Positions 8,282-15,192 are shown, counted from the first letter of the stretch. The stretch: DNA of 17,245 nucleotides from JAYPHU01 sp038127535 (GCA_038127535.1 JAYPHU010000049.1:1-17245), one strand, 5' to 3'. Notes: generated by a model not told the origin, from the letters alone. Translations and numbers: made by a program.

Positions 8282-9169
8282 CTACGCCACGAAGGACCAG
8301 GACGGCGCAAACTCGTCGATGGTCGTCCGGCGCATGTCCCGCTTGTGGGTGATGTCGTCGTAGGGCCGGCCCCGGTGCAGGGTGCAGCGGTTGTCCCAGA
8401 TCACCAGATCGTTGGTCCGCCACTTGTGGACGTAGACATACTTTTCCTGGGTGGCGAAGTTGGTCAGCGCCTGCAGCATGTCTTCGCTGCCGTCTTCCGA
8501 CAATCCGGGGATATAGCGGGCGTGGGCCCCGGTGATGTAGCATTTCCGCCCCGACCGCGGGTTGGTGCGGACCAGTTTGTGATAGGCTGGCGGCAGGCTT
8601 TGCTCATGAGCGGGGGTGACATCGTCGAACCCGCCCTTGCGCCTTGAATGCCAGAGGGAATGCTCGACCACCAGATTTTCCATCTGGGCCTTCTCTTCTT
8701 CGTCCAGATCGTCATAGGCGGCGCGTGTGTCGGCGAATTCCGTATCGCCGCCTTCCGGCGGGATGATGCGGCCGTGCAGCATGGACCATTTGGTCGGCAG
8801 GGGATTGAACGAGGAGTCCGTGTGCCAGAGCCGGTCGCCGTTGCGCATGGTCCGGCGCGGATGATCTTCCGGTAAAATCTCGTTATCGACGCCCAGGTTG
8901 GACGCGTCGAACAGGTATTTCGGCAGACGGTAGACCGGCTGCTTGTTGCCGGAGGCGGCGGACGCCGGGGTTTCCCGGGGACCGAAATAGCCGGCGAATT
9001 CGATTTGCTGGTCGTCGGTCAATTCCTGATCCGGCAACACCACGACCGCATATTGGGCCATCGTGTCCTCCAAAAACTCGACCATCTCGTCGGTAATCGG
9101 GCCGACGGCGTTGTAGCCTTTCACTTCGACGGCGAACAGGGGATGCAGGGGCGTGAGATCGTAGCTCAT
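8282..9169 (-). CDS. TfdA-like Fe(II)/2-oxoglutarate-dependent dioxygenase
   Basis: This 295-aa protein belongs to the TauD/TfdA superfamily. The iron triad is H116-x-D118 (WHTDSSF) and H265 (LHRGRPYD). R277 and R281 in KRDMRRTTI are positioned to bind 2-oxoglutarate and substrate. The HTDSSF and LHRGR..RDMRRTT wording and the length resemble TfdA/RdpA (cleavage of aryloxyalkanoates) more than TauD, although these motifs are shared by many uncharacterised relatives. Known TfdA chemistry hydroxylates the carbon next to an ether oxygen, releasing a phenol and an oxo acid. It is the middle gene of the minus-strand operon, 20 bp after the Rieske oxygenase with an AAAAGAGAG ribosome-binding site. 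Substrate unknown. Confidence 0.9.
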   Translation of the reverse strand: MSYDLTPLHPLFAVEVKGYNAVGPITDEMVEFLEDTMAQYAVVVLPDQELTDDQQIEFAGYFGPRETPASAASGNKQPVYRLPKYLFDASNLGVDNEILPEDHPRRTMRNGDRLWHTDSSFNPLPTKWSMLHGRIIPPEGGDTEFADTRAAYDDLDEEEKAQMENLVVEHSLWHSRRKGGFDDVTPAHEQSLPPAYHKLVRTNPRSGRKCYITGAHARYIPGLSEDGSEDMLQALTNFATQEKYVYVHKWRTNDLVIWDNRCTLHRGRPYDDITHKRDMRRTTIDEFAPSWSFVA

Positions 9170-9189
9170 GGCTCGGCTCTCTTTTCCGG

Positions 9190-10257
9190 TTACTCAGCCG
9201 CTTCTCGGGTCGCCGCCTGTTCTTCTTCGATCATGGCGCGGAGCGCCTTGCGGGCGATAAACATGGCGGTATCCGCCGGAATGTGCACCAGTGGCCGTGA
9301 CGGGTCGAGATTGATGCGTTCCTGTTGCGCTTCCATGATCACCTTGTCTTCCAGGAAGGTCGGATAGGACTCGTTATAAAGCTGCTCCGTCGCCGACGGA
9401 TCGTCCTGGCGGTAGCCGTTGGCCGCCGACCAGAAGTAATGGAAGGACGTTTCGGTCTCCGGCGTGGCGTGGTGGAGAAGCTGGAAGTGCAGGCCCGGCT
9501 GATCCTGGTTTTCTTTCGCGCCCTTGCCGGCATCGATAGCGCCGGTGTTTTGCACGACGGAGCTGGGGGCCACATATTCGAAGCGGTGCCAGCGGTCGAT
9601 ATTGCCTTTGAAACCGACGGCTTTCACATAGGTCGGCGGGGGCGCACCATCCATCATCCAACGTTCCAGCATGCAGCCGTTTTCCGTCGGTGTGGCGGTA
9701 ACAGCGGCGTTTACATGGACGCTCGGATTGCCGCCGATGGTCTTGGCGTGAACAAAGCCGAGATGGGTCAGGTCCATCAGGTTATCCATCATCATCATGT
9801 AATTGGCTTTGATCTGGAACATGGCTTTCTTGTGGGGCCACTTCTCCGGCTGATCATGGAACGGATAGTCGAGGATTTTACTTTCATCCGCCTTGTCCGC
9901 ATCGCCCATCCAAATCCAGATGATCTGCTGGCGCTCGACAATGGGGTAAGAGCGGACGCAGGCGTCCGACGGAATTTTCTTCTGGCCGGGGACTTCCACG
10001 CAGGCGCCGCTGCCGTCAAAAACCAGGCCGTGATAGCCGCACTGGATGCCGGTGTCGATCAGCGTGCCGTGGGTCAGCGGCGCACCGCGATGGCAGCACC
10101 GGTCCTCCAGGGCCCCAACCTTGCCGTCCTTGTCCCGGAAGATGATCAGCGGCTCATTCATGATGGTGCGGGCGATAAACCCGTCTTCCAGTTCTTCCGG
10201 CCACGCGGCGATGTACCAGGCGTTGCGGACAAACGGTTCCATGGTGGTGTCGGTCAT
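9190..10257 (-). CDS. Rieske non-heme iron oxygenase, VanA/dicamba-demethylase type
   Basis: This 355-aa oxygenase subunit has an N-terminal Rieske [2Fe-2S] domain with C54-x-H56 (CCHRGAP) and C73-x2-H76 (CGYHG). Its catalytic domain has N159, H165 and H170 (DNLMDLTHLGFVH) and D304 (EDKVIMEAQ), the same spacing as the Asn/His/His/Asp set of dicamba O-demethylase and VanA. Such enzymes O-demethylate methoxyaromatics, releasing formaldehyde. A longer frame opens at 10338, but ATG 10257 is chosen because AAGGGAGG lies about eight bases upstream and the product then matches family length (NAWYIAAWPEEL at the N-terminus). It heads the operon Rieske-TfdA-LigW. No reductase (VanB) or ferredoxin gene is in the window, so electrons must come from elsewhere. 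Confidence 0.92.
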   Translation of the reverse strand: MTDTTMEPFVRNAWYIAAWPEELEDGFIARTIMNEPLIIFRDKDGKVGALEDRCCHRGAPLTHGTLIDTGIQCGYHGLVFDGSGACVEVPGQKKIPSDACVRSYPIVERQQIIWIWMGDADKADESKILDYPFHDQPEKWPHKKAMFQIKANYMMMMDNLMDLTHLGFVHAKTIGGNPSVHVNAAVTATPTENGCMLERWMMDGAPPPTYVKAVGFKGNIDRWHRFEYVAPSSVVQNTGAIDAGKGAKENQDQPGLHFQLLHHATPETETSFHYFWSAANGYRQDDPSATEQLYNESYPTFLEDKVIMEAQQERINLDPSRPLVHIPADTAMFIARKALRAMIEEEQAATREAAE

Positions 10258-10287
10258 GTGGAGCCTCCCTTTTCGGTCATTACCCTG

Positions 10288-10316
10288 ATTCAATGTCATG
10301 TTGGTTTCCAAGTCAA
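10288..10316 (-). promoter_or_regulatory. Candidate sigma-70 promoter for the Rieske oxygenase operon
   Basis: On the minus strand, TTGACT (bases 10316-10311) is followed after 17 bp by TTGAAT (10293-10288). The -35 matches consensus at 5 of 6 and the -10 at 4 of 6. The predicted start of transcription falls near 10281, leaving a short leader containing the AAGGGAGG ribosome-binding site. Confidence 0.4.
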
Positions 10317-10391
10317 CGGCGCGGGTAGTGTTTGGCATTCACCGGCGATTTTGGTCTTCTCTGACGCGAAATTGGGTAAGGCCGTAATCAT

Positions 10392-11276
10392 TTGAAAACG
10401 CGCGCTGAAAACATTCTGAGCTCCGGCAATCTACGGGGCATGATGTGGATGGTCCTGTCGGGTCTCTGCTTTGCTGCTAACTATGCCGTGATCCGGCATC
10501 TGGCGGCGGACATCCATGTGCTGGAGATGGTGTTCTTCCGCAATTTGTTCGGATTGATGGTGCTGATCCCGTTTATCTGGCGGATCCGGCACACGATCAG
10601 ACGGCCCAAAAGCTGGTCGATCATTTTCGGCCGCGGGGTTCTGCAGACCGGTGCGAGCGGGCTTTGGTATTACGGTGTCACCCTCATCCCCTTGGCCATG
10701 GCGACATCGCTGATGATGATCGAACCCATCGTCGGCTCCATGCTGGCGATCCTGCTGTTAAAAGAACCGAACCATATGAGCCGCTGGATGGCCGTCGGCG
10801 TCGGCCTGCTGGGTGCGCTGATCATCGTCCGGCCTGGTCTGATCGAGGTGTCCGTCGGCTCGGCGGCGATCATCGTGGCTGCCATCCTGTGGTCGGGATA
10901 TTTGCTATTGGGCAAAATCCAAAGCCGGGATGATCCGGTGTCGCTGGTCGTCGCCTATGCCAGCGCAATCACGGTGCCCCTGTCGTTGATCCCGGTGCTG
11001 TTTTTCTGGGTGACGCCGAATTTTGAACAGTTCTTATGGCTGATCCTGATGGGGGCGGTGGCCACGGGCGGGTATGTCTGCCTGACCAACGCCTACAAGC
11101 TGGGGGACGTGACCATCGTGTCGCCGTTAACCTTCACCCGCACAATTTTTGCGGCGATTGTCGGATTTTTGGTGTTTGCCGAAGTGCCCGAGATTTGGGT
11201 CTGGATCGGCTCCATCGTCATCGTCGCGTCGAACACGAACCTCGCCCGTCAGGAGATCAGGGCGGGGAGGAATTAG
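10392..11276 (+). CDS. EamA/DMT-family membrane permease
   Basis: This 294-aa protein is a drug/metabolite transporter of the EamA (RhaT-like) type in the inner membrane. About ten hydrophobic segments are visible, roughly 17-35, 45-65, 78-97, 100-122, 132-148, 156-175, 184-206, 213-234, 242-263 and 268-284. They form two EamA repeats; the first ends with the typical GALIIVRPG (141-149). The charged EPIVGSMLAILLLKE stretch (111-125) is also characteristic. The start at 10392 is TTG with GGGTAAGG about ten bases upstream; ATG 10440 would remove 16 N-terminal residues and also keep all helices. It is transcribed divergently from the Rieske operon. Import or export of a pathway metabolite is plausible but unproven. 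Confidence 0.9.
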   Translation: MKTRAENILSSGNLRGMMWMVLSGLCFAANYAVIRHLAADIHVLEMVFFRNLFGLMVLIPFIWRIRHTIRRPKSWSIIFGRGVLQTGASGLWYYGVTLIPLAMATSLMMIEPIVGSMLAILLLKEPNHMSRWMAVGVGLLGALIIVRPGLIEVSVGSAAIIVAAILWSGYLLLGKIQSRDDPVSLVVAYASAITVPLSLIPVLFFWVTPNFEQFLWLILMGAVATGGYVCLTNAYKLGDVTIVSPLTFTRTIFAAIVGFLVFAEVPEIWVWIGSIVIVASNTNLARQEIRAGRN

Positions 11277-11318
11277 AATGGTGCGGGTGTCCATATTTAG
11301 CCCCACTCACTCTACTGC

Positions 11319-11365
11319 GTCATCCCCGAGTTGGTGCCAACGGTAGTTGGGGCCAAGTCTCGGGG
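11319..11365 (+). repeat. 47-nt hairpin element, copy 1 (REP-like)
   Basis: This copy starts GTCATCCCCGAGTTGG. It folds as an outer stem CCCGAG/CTCGGG, a second stem TTGG/CCAA and an inner stem CCAAC-GGTA-GTTGG, with a 2-nt bulge on the right arm. It is 36/47 identical, without gaps, to the reverse complement of 11391-11437. The pair resembles the dispersed GTCAT-CCCGAG palindromes common in alphaproteobacterial intergenic regions. Confidence 0.75.
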
Positions 11366-11390
11366 GACCATAAATTAGGCTGACACAGAT

Positions 11391-11437
11391 ACCCGAGAAT
11401 TGGTCCTAATTAGCATTAGTCCCAACTCGGGCATGAC
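11391..11437 (-). repeat. 47-nt hairpin element, copy 2 (inverted)
   Basis: Read on the minus strand, this copy starts GTCATGCCCGAGTTGG and forms the same three-stem hairpin as copy 1. Relative to copy 1 the inner stem carries two compensatory pair changes (C-G to T-A twice), giving CTAAT-GCTA-ATTAG. The copies are 25 bp apart and in opposite orientation, so the outer 16 bases of each can also pair with one another with one mismatch. Confidence 0.75.
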
Positions 11438-11465
11438 GGTCGTCTTCAAAATGAAGACTCCCGTC
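11435..11465. other. Hairpin at the end of the aldolase-family gene, possible terminator structure
   Basis: GACGG-tc-GTCTTCA, loop AAA, TGAAGAC-tc-CCGTC forms a 12-bp stem with one symmetric internal loop. It overlaps the stop codon (11464-11466) of the minus-strand aldolase-family gene and the edge of repeat copy 2. There is no T-run on either side, so a classical intrinsic terminator is not assured; it could instead protect the 3' end of the message. Confidence 0.35.
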
Positions 11466-12240
11466 AGTCCCGATACGACGGATCGATCTTATCCAATCGG
11501 CGTAAATTCGCGGGCCAGTCGGCGGTGCCGCGGCCTTTCCGATGGGACAAGTGCTGCGCCACGGCGCTTTTGCACGTCTCTTCGGACGGTACGATCAATT
11601 CCGCGCCGGACGCCATCAGATCAATCTGAATCTTGCAGCCCTTGACCAGATGTTCGGTCAGGCGGAAGGCTTCGCCGACGCTCGCGCCCATGGTGACCGA
11701 GCCGTGACTCCGCATCAGGAGAACCGGCTTGTCGGCGATGGCCTTGGCGATCAATTCCCGTTCTTCGGCGTTTTCGGTGATGCCGTAATAGTCGTGATAG
11801 CCGACCCGGCCATAGAGAAAAATCGCGTCCTGACACAAAGGCAGGAGCCCGTCCTTCATCATGGAGACGGCAATGCTGGATTCTTCATGGATATGGACGG
11901 CGGCCATGACGTCGGGCCGCGCCCGCATGATCCCCGAATGCAGGACGAAGCCGGGCCGGTTGACGCCGGAGCTTTCATCCAGCTCTTCATGCATGTTGAC
12001 CTTCACCAGGCTGGAGGCGGTGACTTCGCTCCAGAGCAGCACGTGAGGCTTCATCAGGAAGTAATCGGGCTCGCCGGGCACGCGCGCGGAGATATGATTG
12101 TAAATGCCGGGATTCCAGCCATTGGCGGTGACCAGCCGGTAGCAGGCGGCCAGGTCCACACGGGTTTCCCATTCTTCCGGCGACACCTCACCCTCCATCG
12201 AAGGGTAGAGGGGCATTTCAAATCTCAGATTGCCGTCCAT
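11464..12240 (-). CDS. Class II aldolase/adducin-family protein
   Basis: This 258-aa protein has the class II aldolase/adducin fold (fuculose-phosphate aldolase-like). The zinc-binding histidines are present as H116-x-H118 (VHIHEES) and H179 (RSHGSVTMG), and YNHISARVP (47-55) is the family N-terminal motif. In RPGFVLHSGIM (95-105) a Gly occupies the place of the catalytic Glu of fuculose aldolase, as in the adducin-like subgroup, so classical aldolase chemistry is not assured. ATG 12240 is supported by CGGAGGA about eight bases upstream. It sits 72 bp after the deacetylase gene and is probably the last gene of the same minus-strand unit, although the gap could hold its own promoter. A metal-dependent decarboxylase or other lyase is possible. 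Confidence 0.88.
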   Translation of the reverse strand: MDGNLRFEMPLYPSMEGEVSPEEWETRVDLAACYRLVTANGWNPGIYNHISARVPGEPDYFLMKPHVLLWSEVTASSLVKVNMHEELDESSGVNRPGFVLHSGIMRARPDVMAAVHIHEESSIAVSMMKDGLLPLCQDAIFLYGRVGYHDYYGITENAEERELIAKAIADKPVLLMRSHGSVTMGASVGEAFRLTEHLVKGCKIQIDLMASGAELIVPSEETCKSAVAQHLSHRKGRGTADWPANLRRLDKIDPSYRD

Positions 12241-12312
12241 AGCGTGATCCTCCGATTGATAAATTCGGCAGCTACTTTAGACCACGTGGGCCCAGGCCGT
12301 CACTGTAAAAAC

Positions 12313-13149
12313 CTAATCTGCTACCAGGCGCCGGCGGGCCTCTTGCGCCGCGTCTTCCATGGTCATGAACGCAGCGCCGGCTTTCATAAGTTTCTCGACC
12401 AATCCCTCGAAGGCCAGCATGCGGTAGCCCCGGCCGATGACATAGGGGTGCATGGTGTAGGTGAGAATGCCCCAGTCGGTGGATTTCTGCATGTATTGGA
12501 ATTCGTCCCACCAATTGTCCATGACCGTGCGGGCAGACTGCAGGCCGGGCAGGGTCATCTCCGGGGTCCGGATATATTCAAAGTGCGGATAGTCGTCGAG
12601 GGACCAGCTGATGGGCATCTCGATCAGGCTGGTTTCTTCGCCATAGGTGATGGGTTCATCCAGTTTCACCTGATCACCGCGCCGCGCATAGCCGGGATGA
12701 TAATCGCCCCCCATCAGACTTGAATCGTATTCCATACCCTCATTGATCAGGAGATCGATGGTGTTCTCGGACAAGTCCCAGGACGGCGACCGGTAGCCCC
12801 GCGCCCGCTTGCCGGTGAGCTTCTCGATGGTGTCATTGGCGCGTTTAACGTCGGCTTCCTCATCGTCCCGGCTTTGCTGCGCCGGCGGCACATGCGCCCA
12901 ACTGTGATGCGCGACTTCGTGTCCGGCCTCGACCACGGCCTCACACGCTGCCGGGTGACTTTCGATGGTGAAGCCGGGAACGAACCAGGTGGAGGGAAGG
13001 CCTCTGTCTTTGAGGGTTGAGAGAATACGCTGGGAGCCGATGACCCCGAATTCGCCACGGGAGAGCGGCGTGGGTGTGGTCCAACCCCTCGAAATAAAAC
13101 CGGATTCCGTGTCGAAATCGAACGTAAGGCAGACGATGTGGCGGGCCAT
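12313..13149 (-). CDS. NodB-type polysaccharide deacetylase-family protein
   Basis: This 278-aa protein is in carbohydrate esterase family 4 or its amidase relatives (PuuE/allantoinase-like branch). Motif 1 is TFDFDTE with D11 and D13, motif 2 is H82-S-W-A-H86 in EVAHHSWAH, and motif 3 is YRSPSWD with R120. These supply the catalytic base and the metal site. There is no signal peptide (MARHIVCLTFDFD starts directly with the first core strand), so it is probably cytosolic. That argues for a small amide substrate rather than cell-wall polysaccharide. ATG 13149 follows AAAGAGGA and is one base past the stop of the Gfo/Idh/MocA gene, so the two are co-transcribed. Confidence 0.9.
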   Translation of the reverse strand: MARHIVCLTFDFDTESGFISRGWTTPTPLSRGEFGVIGSQRILSTLKDRGLPSTWFVPGFTIESHPAACEAVVEAGHEVAHHSWAHVPPAQQSRDDEEADVKRANDTIEKLTGKRARGYRSPSWDLSENTIDLLINEGMEYDSSLMGGDYHPGYARRGDQVKLDEPITYGEETSLIEMPISWSLDDYPHFEYIRTPEMTLPGLQSARTVMDNWWDEFQYMQKSTDWGILTYTMHPYVIGRGYRMLAFEGLVEKLMKAGAAFMTMEDAAQEARRRLVAD

Positions 13150-13150
13150 A

Positions 13151-14320
13151 CTAGTCCTCTTTAAATGGGGCCATGGAGACCCAACGGTCCTCTGCCGCGC
13201 TGGTCAGGCAGGCTTCGGCCAGTTGCACATCCCGAATGCCGGCGGCCAGGTCAGACGACATGGGCTCATCCGCGTGGACATGGGCCAGGAATTTCTCCCA
13301 GCCGACGCGGTAGGAATTCTTATACGGGCCGGGCGCGGGCACCTTTTTCCAATCTTCGTGATAATTCACCGCGACTTTCATATCCGCTTCGTCCTTGCCG
13401 ATGTTGGAGCCGGTGATGAAGTGCGAGTCTTCGAGCGTTTGGCTATAACAATGCCGAAGCCCACAGACGGCGGAACCCTTGGTCCCATCGATCTGCATGG
13501 TGAACATATCGTCCCGCTTCACCCGGGTTGCCCAGGAACTTTGGATCGTGCCCACCGCACCGTTTTCCATCCGGAAGATGACCGAGGCGCTATCCTCCAC
13601 ATCCACATCGAACGGCTTGCCGGCTTCGTCGACCCGTTTGCCTTGCGCCGTCCAGGTGCTGGCGACGATTTCGGAGATCGGGCCCAGCATGCTTTCCACC
13701 ACATAGCGCCAGTGGGGATACATATCGGATAAGATGCCGCCGCCGCCGACTTTTTGGTAGTTCCAGCTGGGCCGTTGGGATGCCCTGTCGATGCCGTTAA
13801 ACACCCACCAGCCGAAGTCGAGGCGGAAGCCAACGATGTGGCCAAAAAAACCCTCATTCACAAGGTGAGCCAGCTTCCGGAAGCCCGGCAGATGGATTTT
13901 ATCCTCCACCGCGCCGTGTTTGATGCCGGCGGCGCGCACGTCTCTCAAAAATGCCAGGCCTTCCTCGACACTCGGGGCGACCGGTTTCTCCGTATAGATG
14001 TGCTTGCCGGCATTTAGCGCTTTTCGCAGAAAACCCGGCCTCAGATGGGTCGAGGCCGCATCAAAAAAGATCGAATAATTGTCGTCGGCAAGGGAGGCGT
14101 CCAGGTCAGTTGTCCAGGCGTCCAGCCCGTTGGCATTGGCGACGGCGGCGAGTTTTTCCTCATTCCGGCCCACCAGTATGAGCTTGGGCAGGACAACATC
14201 ATCGCCGATGGGCAGGCCGCCCTCCTCAATGATTGGCGCCAAGCTGTTGCCGATATGCTGCTTACTGCAAATCCCTCCGGTTGCGCCGTTGATAATGATG
14301 CCGATTTCACGGGTGGCCAC
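13151..14320 (-). CDS. Gfo/Idh/MocA-family NAD(P)-dependent oxidoreductase
   Basis: This 389-aa protein has an N-terminal Rossmann domain with a glycine loop NGATGGI (11-17), the family hallmark GKHIYTEKPVA (EKP at 111-113), and the C-terminal motif GGGGILSDMYPHW (192-204) with D199 and H203. Members oxidise or reduce hydroxyl groups on sugars, inositols and related compounds, and some act on aromatic or diol substrates. The open frame runs upstream to 14422, but GTG 14318-14320 is preferred. It starts eight bases past the stop of the preceding gene, has an AAAGAGATAGG purine run upstream and places the Rossmann strand at the N-terminus. The unusually long, insertion-bearing segment after the glycine loop (SLAPIIEEGGLPIGDD) departs from the compact family pattern. 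Confidence 0.9.
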   Translation of the reverse strand: MATREIGIIINGATGGICSKQHIGNSLAPIIEEGGLPIGDDVVLPKLILVGRNEEKLAAVANANGLDAWTTDLDASLADDNYSIFFDAASTHLRPGFLRKALNAGKHIYTEKPVAPSVEEGLAFLRDVRAAGIKHGAVEDKIHLPGFRKLAHLVNEGFFGHIVGFRLDFGWWVFNGIDRASQRPSWNYQKVGGGGILSDMYPHWRYVVESMLGPISEIVASTWTAQGKRVDEAGKPFDVDVEDSASVIFRMENGAVGTIQSSWATRVKRDDMFTMQIDGTKGSAVCGLRHCYSQTLEDSHFITGSNIGKDEADMKVAVNYHEDWKKVPAPGPYKNSYRVGWEKFLAHVHADEPMSSDLAAGIRDVQLAEACLTSAAEDRWVSMAPFKED

Positions 14321-14328
14321 GGGTGCGC

Positions 14329-15054
14329 CTATCTCTTTTGGGCGACGCTCAGCCGGCCGGTGACGCCGTGCTTGTCGATAAAGCCTTGGACCGTGCCGTT
14401 GCCGGTTGTCTCGTCCACACATGACTGCAGGAATTCGGCGGCCAGCTTGCTTTGGGGGCGGGTGCCGATGGCCTGCTGCACCGTGGTGTAACAGCTGTCC
14501 AATACGCGGGAGCCCGGTAACTCCTTTTGATTGTCCAGCAGCGCCGGGCGCAGGCCCGCCAGGGCGTCCAACTTCTCTTCCCTGAACAAGGCCAGTGCGC
14601 CGACCAGCCCTTTACCGCGTTTCAGTTCGGCATGCTTCAAGTGCCGGTCGAGGAAAAGATCATAGGCTGCCCGTCCGGCGATGGCGATCTGCACACCCTC
14701 CGCATCGACGTCATCGACGTCTTGGAAGGACGAGCCGTCCGGGACCAGATACGTGGCTTCCACTTCCACATAGGCCGTCGTGAAAGTAATGGTTTCGGCG
14801 CGCTTTGGATCCGCCGCGATCAGCCCGATATCCCAATTGTCGATGGCGTCGGCCACTTCGCCCGGCGTGTCGTAGGGGATCAGTTCCAAGGGTACGCCCA
14901 GACGCTGTGCGATCAACGCCGCCATCTCGGGGGAGACGCCGACCGGGTCCCCGTTCGTCGCCTTGTCGGTGACCAGCAGCACGTTTGAAAGATTGATACC
15001 GGCGCGCAACACGCCTGTAGGAGCCAGATCATCTGCAATATCCTGAGAAACCAT
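14329..15054 (-). CDS. Solute-binding protein family 3-like protein without signal peptide
   Basis: This 241-aa protein has the periplasmic-binding-protein type 2 fold of polar amino acid receptors (SBP_bac_3). GVLRAGIN opens the first lobe, and DPKRAETITFTTAYVE keeps the conserved arginine (R85) that normally binds a ligand carboxylate. The Asp that binds the amino group in amino acid receptors appears to be Gly167 (KLDALAGLRPAL). There is no signal peptide or lipobox: ATG 15054 (AGGGAAAGG seven bases upstream) gives MVSQDIADDLAPTG, and the GTG start at 15087 adds no hydrophobic stretch. No ABC permease or ATPase lies nearby. It heads the unit with the Gfo/Idh/MocA and deacetylase genes. A cytosolic enzyme (as with cyclohexadienyl dehydratase-type relatives) or ligand sensor is more likely than a transport receptor. 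Confidence 0.8.
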   Translation of the reverse strand: MVSQDIADDLAPTGVLRAGINLSNVLLVTDKATNGDPVGVSPEMAALIAQRLGVPLELIPYDTPGEVADAIDNWDIGLIAADPKRAETITFTTAYVEVEATYLVPDGSSFQDVDDVDAEGVQIAIAGRAAYDLFLDRHLKHAELKRGKGLVGALALFREEKLDALAGLRPALLDNQKELPGSRVLDSCYTTVQQAIGTRPQSKLAAEFLQSCVDETTGNGTVQGFIDKHGVTGRLSVAQKR

Positions 15055-15114
15055 CGGTTCGCCTTTCCCTGTTTGCCCGGCTGACACTAGGCTAACCGGC
15101 AGGTCCGGGCAAGC

Positions 15115-15130
15115 CGGTGAACGTTCACCG
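15115..15130. promoter_or_regulatory. Perfect 16-bp palindrome, candidate operator
   Basis: CGGTGAACGTTCACCG is perfectly self-complementary over 16 bp. It lies in the divergent gap between the solute-binding-like gene and the dioxygenase. It sits five bases upstream of the plus-strand -35 box and two bases from a weaker minus-strand -35 candidate, so one bound dimer could control both directions. The TGAACGTTCA core has the central-CG look of LacI-type operators. No regulator gene is in the window. Confidence 0.55.
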
Positions 15131-15135
15131 CCGGT

Positions 15136-15164
15136 TTTACAATTCCCGGCTCAGCCGCCATAAT
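15136..15164 (+). promoter_or_regulatory. Near-consensus sigma-70 promoter for the 15193 dioxygenase
   Basis: TTTACA (15136-15141) and CATAAT (15159-15164) each match consensus at 5 of 6 positions with an ideal 17-bp spacer. Transcription would begin near 15171, leaving a leader of about 22 nt with an AAAGGCAAG ribosome-binding region before ATG 15193. Confidence 0.6.
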
Positions 15165-15192
15165 TTGTCATCGAAAATCAAAGGCAAGAACG

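Noticed and set aside
8282..9169. Naming the dioxygenase tfdA and the decarboxylase ligW
   Set aside because: Motifs place them in those families, but substrate specificity cannot be read from sequence and many relatives act on other compounds.
10258..10338. N-terminal extension of the Rieske oxygenase to 10338
   Set aside because: The strong AAGGGAGG site directly before ATG 10257, the family length, and a promoter candidate lying inside the extension favour the shorter start.
9325..10395. A 356-codon plus-strand open frame opposite the Rieske oxygenase
   Set aside because: The minus strand carries all Rieske and mononuclear iron ligands in order; the opposite frame is composition-driven.
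11542..12723. A 393-codon plus-strand open frame spanning the aldolase-family and deacetylase genes
   Set aside because: It is antisense to two well-supported genes and their gap, and has no recognisable motif or ribosome-binding site.
14321..14422. N-terminal extension of the Gfo/Idh/MocA protein to 14422
   Set aside because: The extra 34 residues are Arg-rich, overlap the end of the upstream gene and precede the first Rossmann strand; GTG 14318-14320 fits better.
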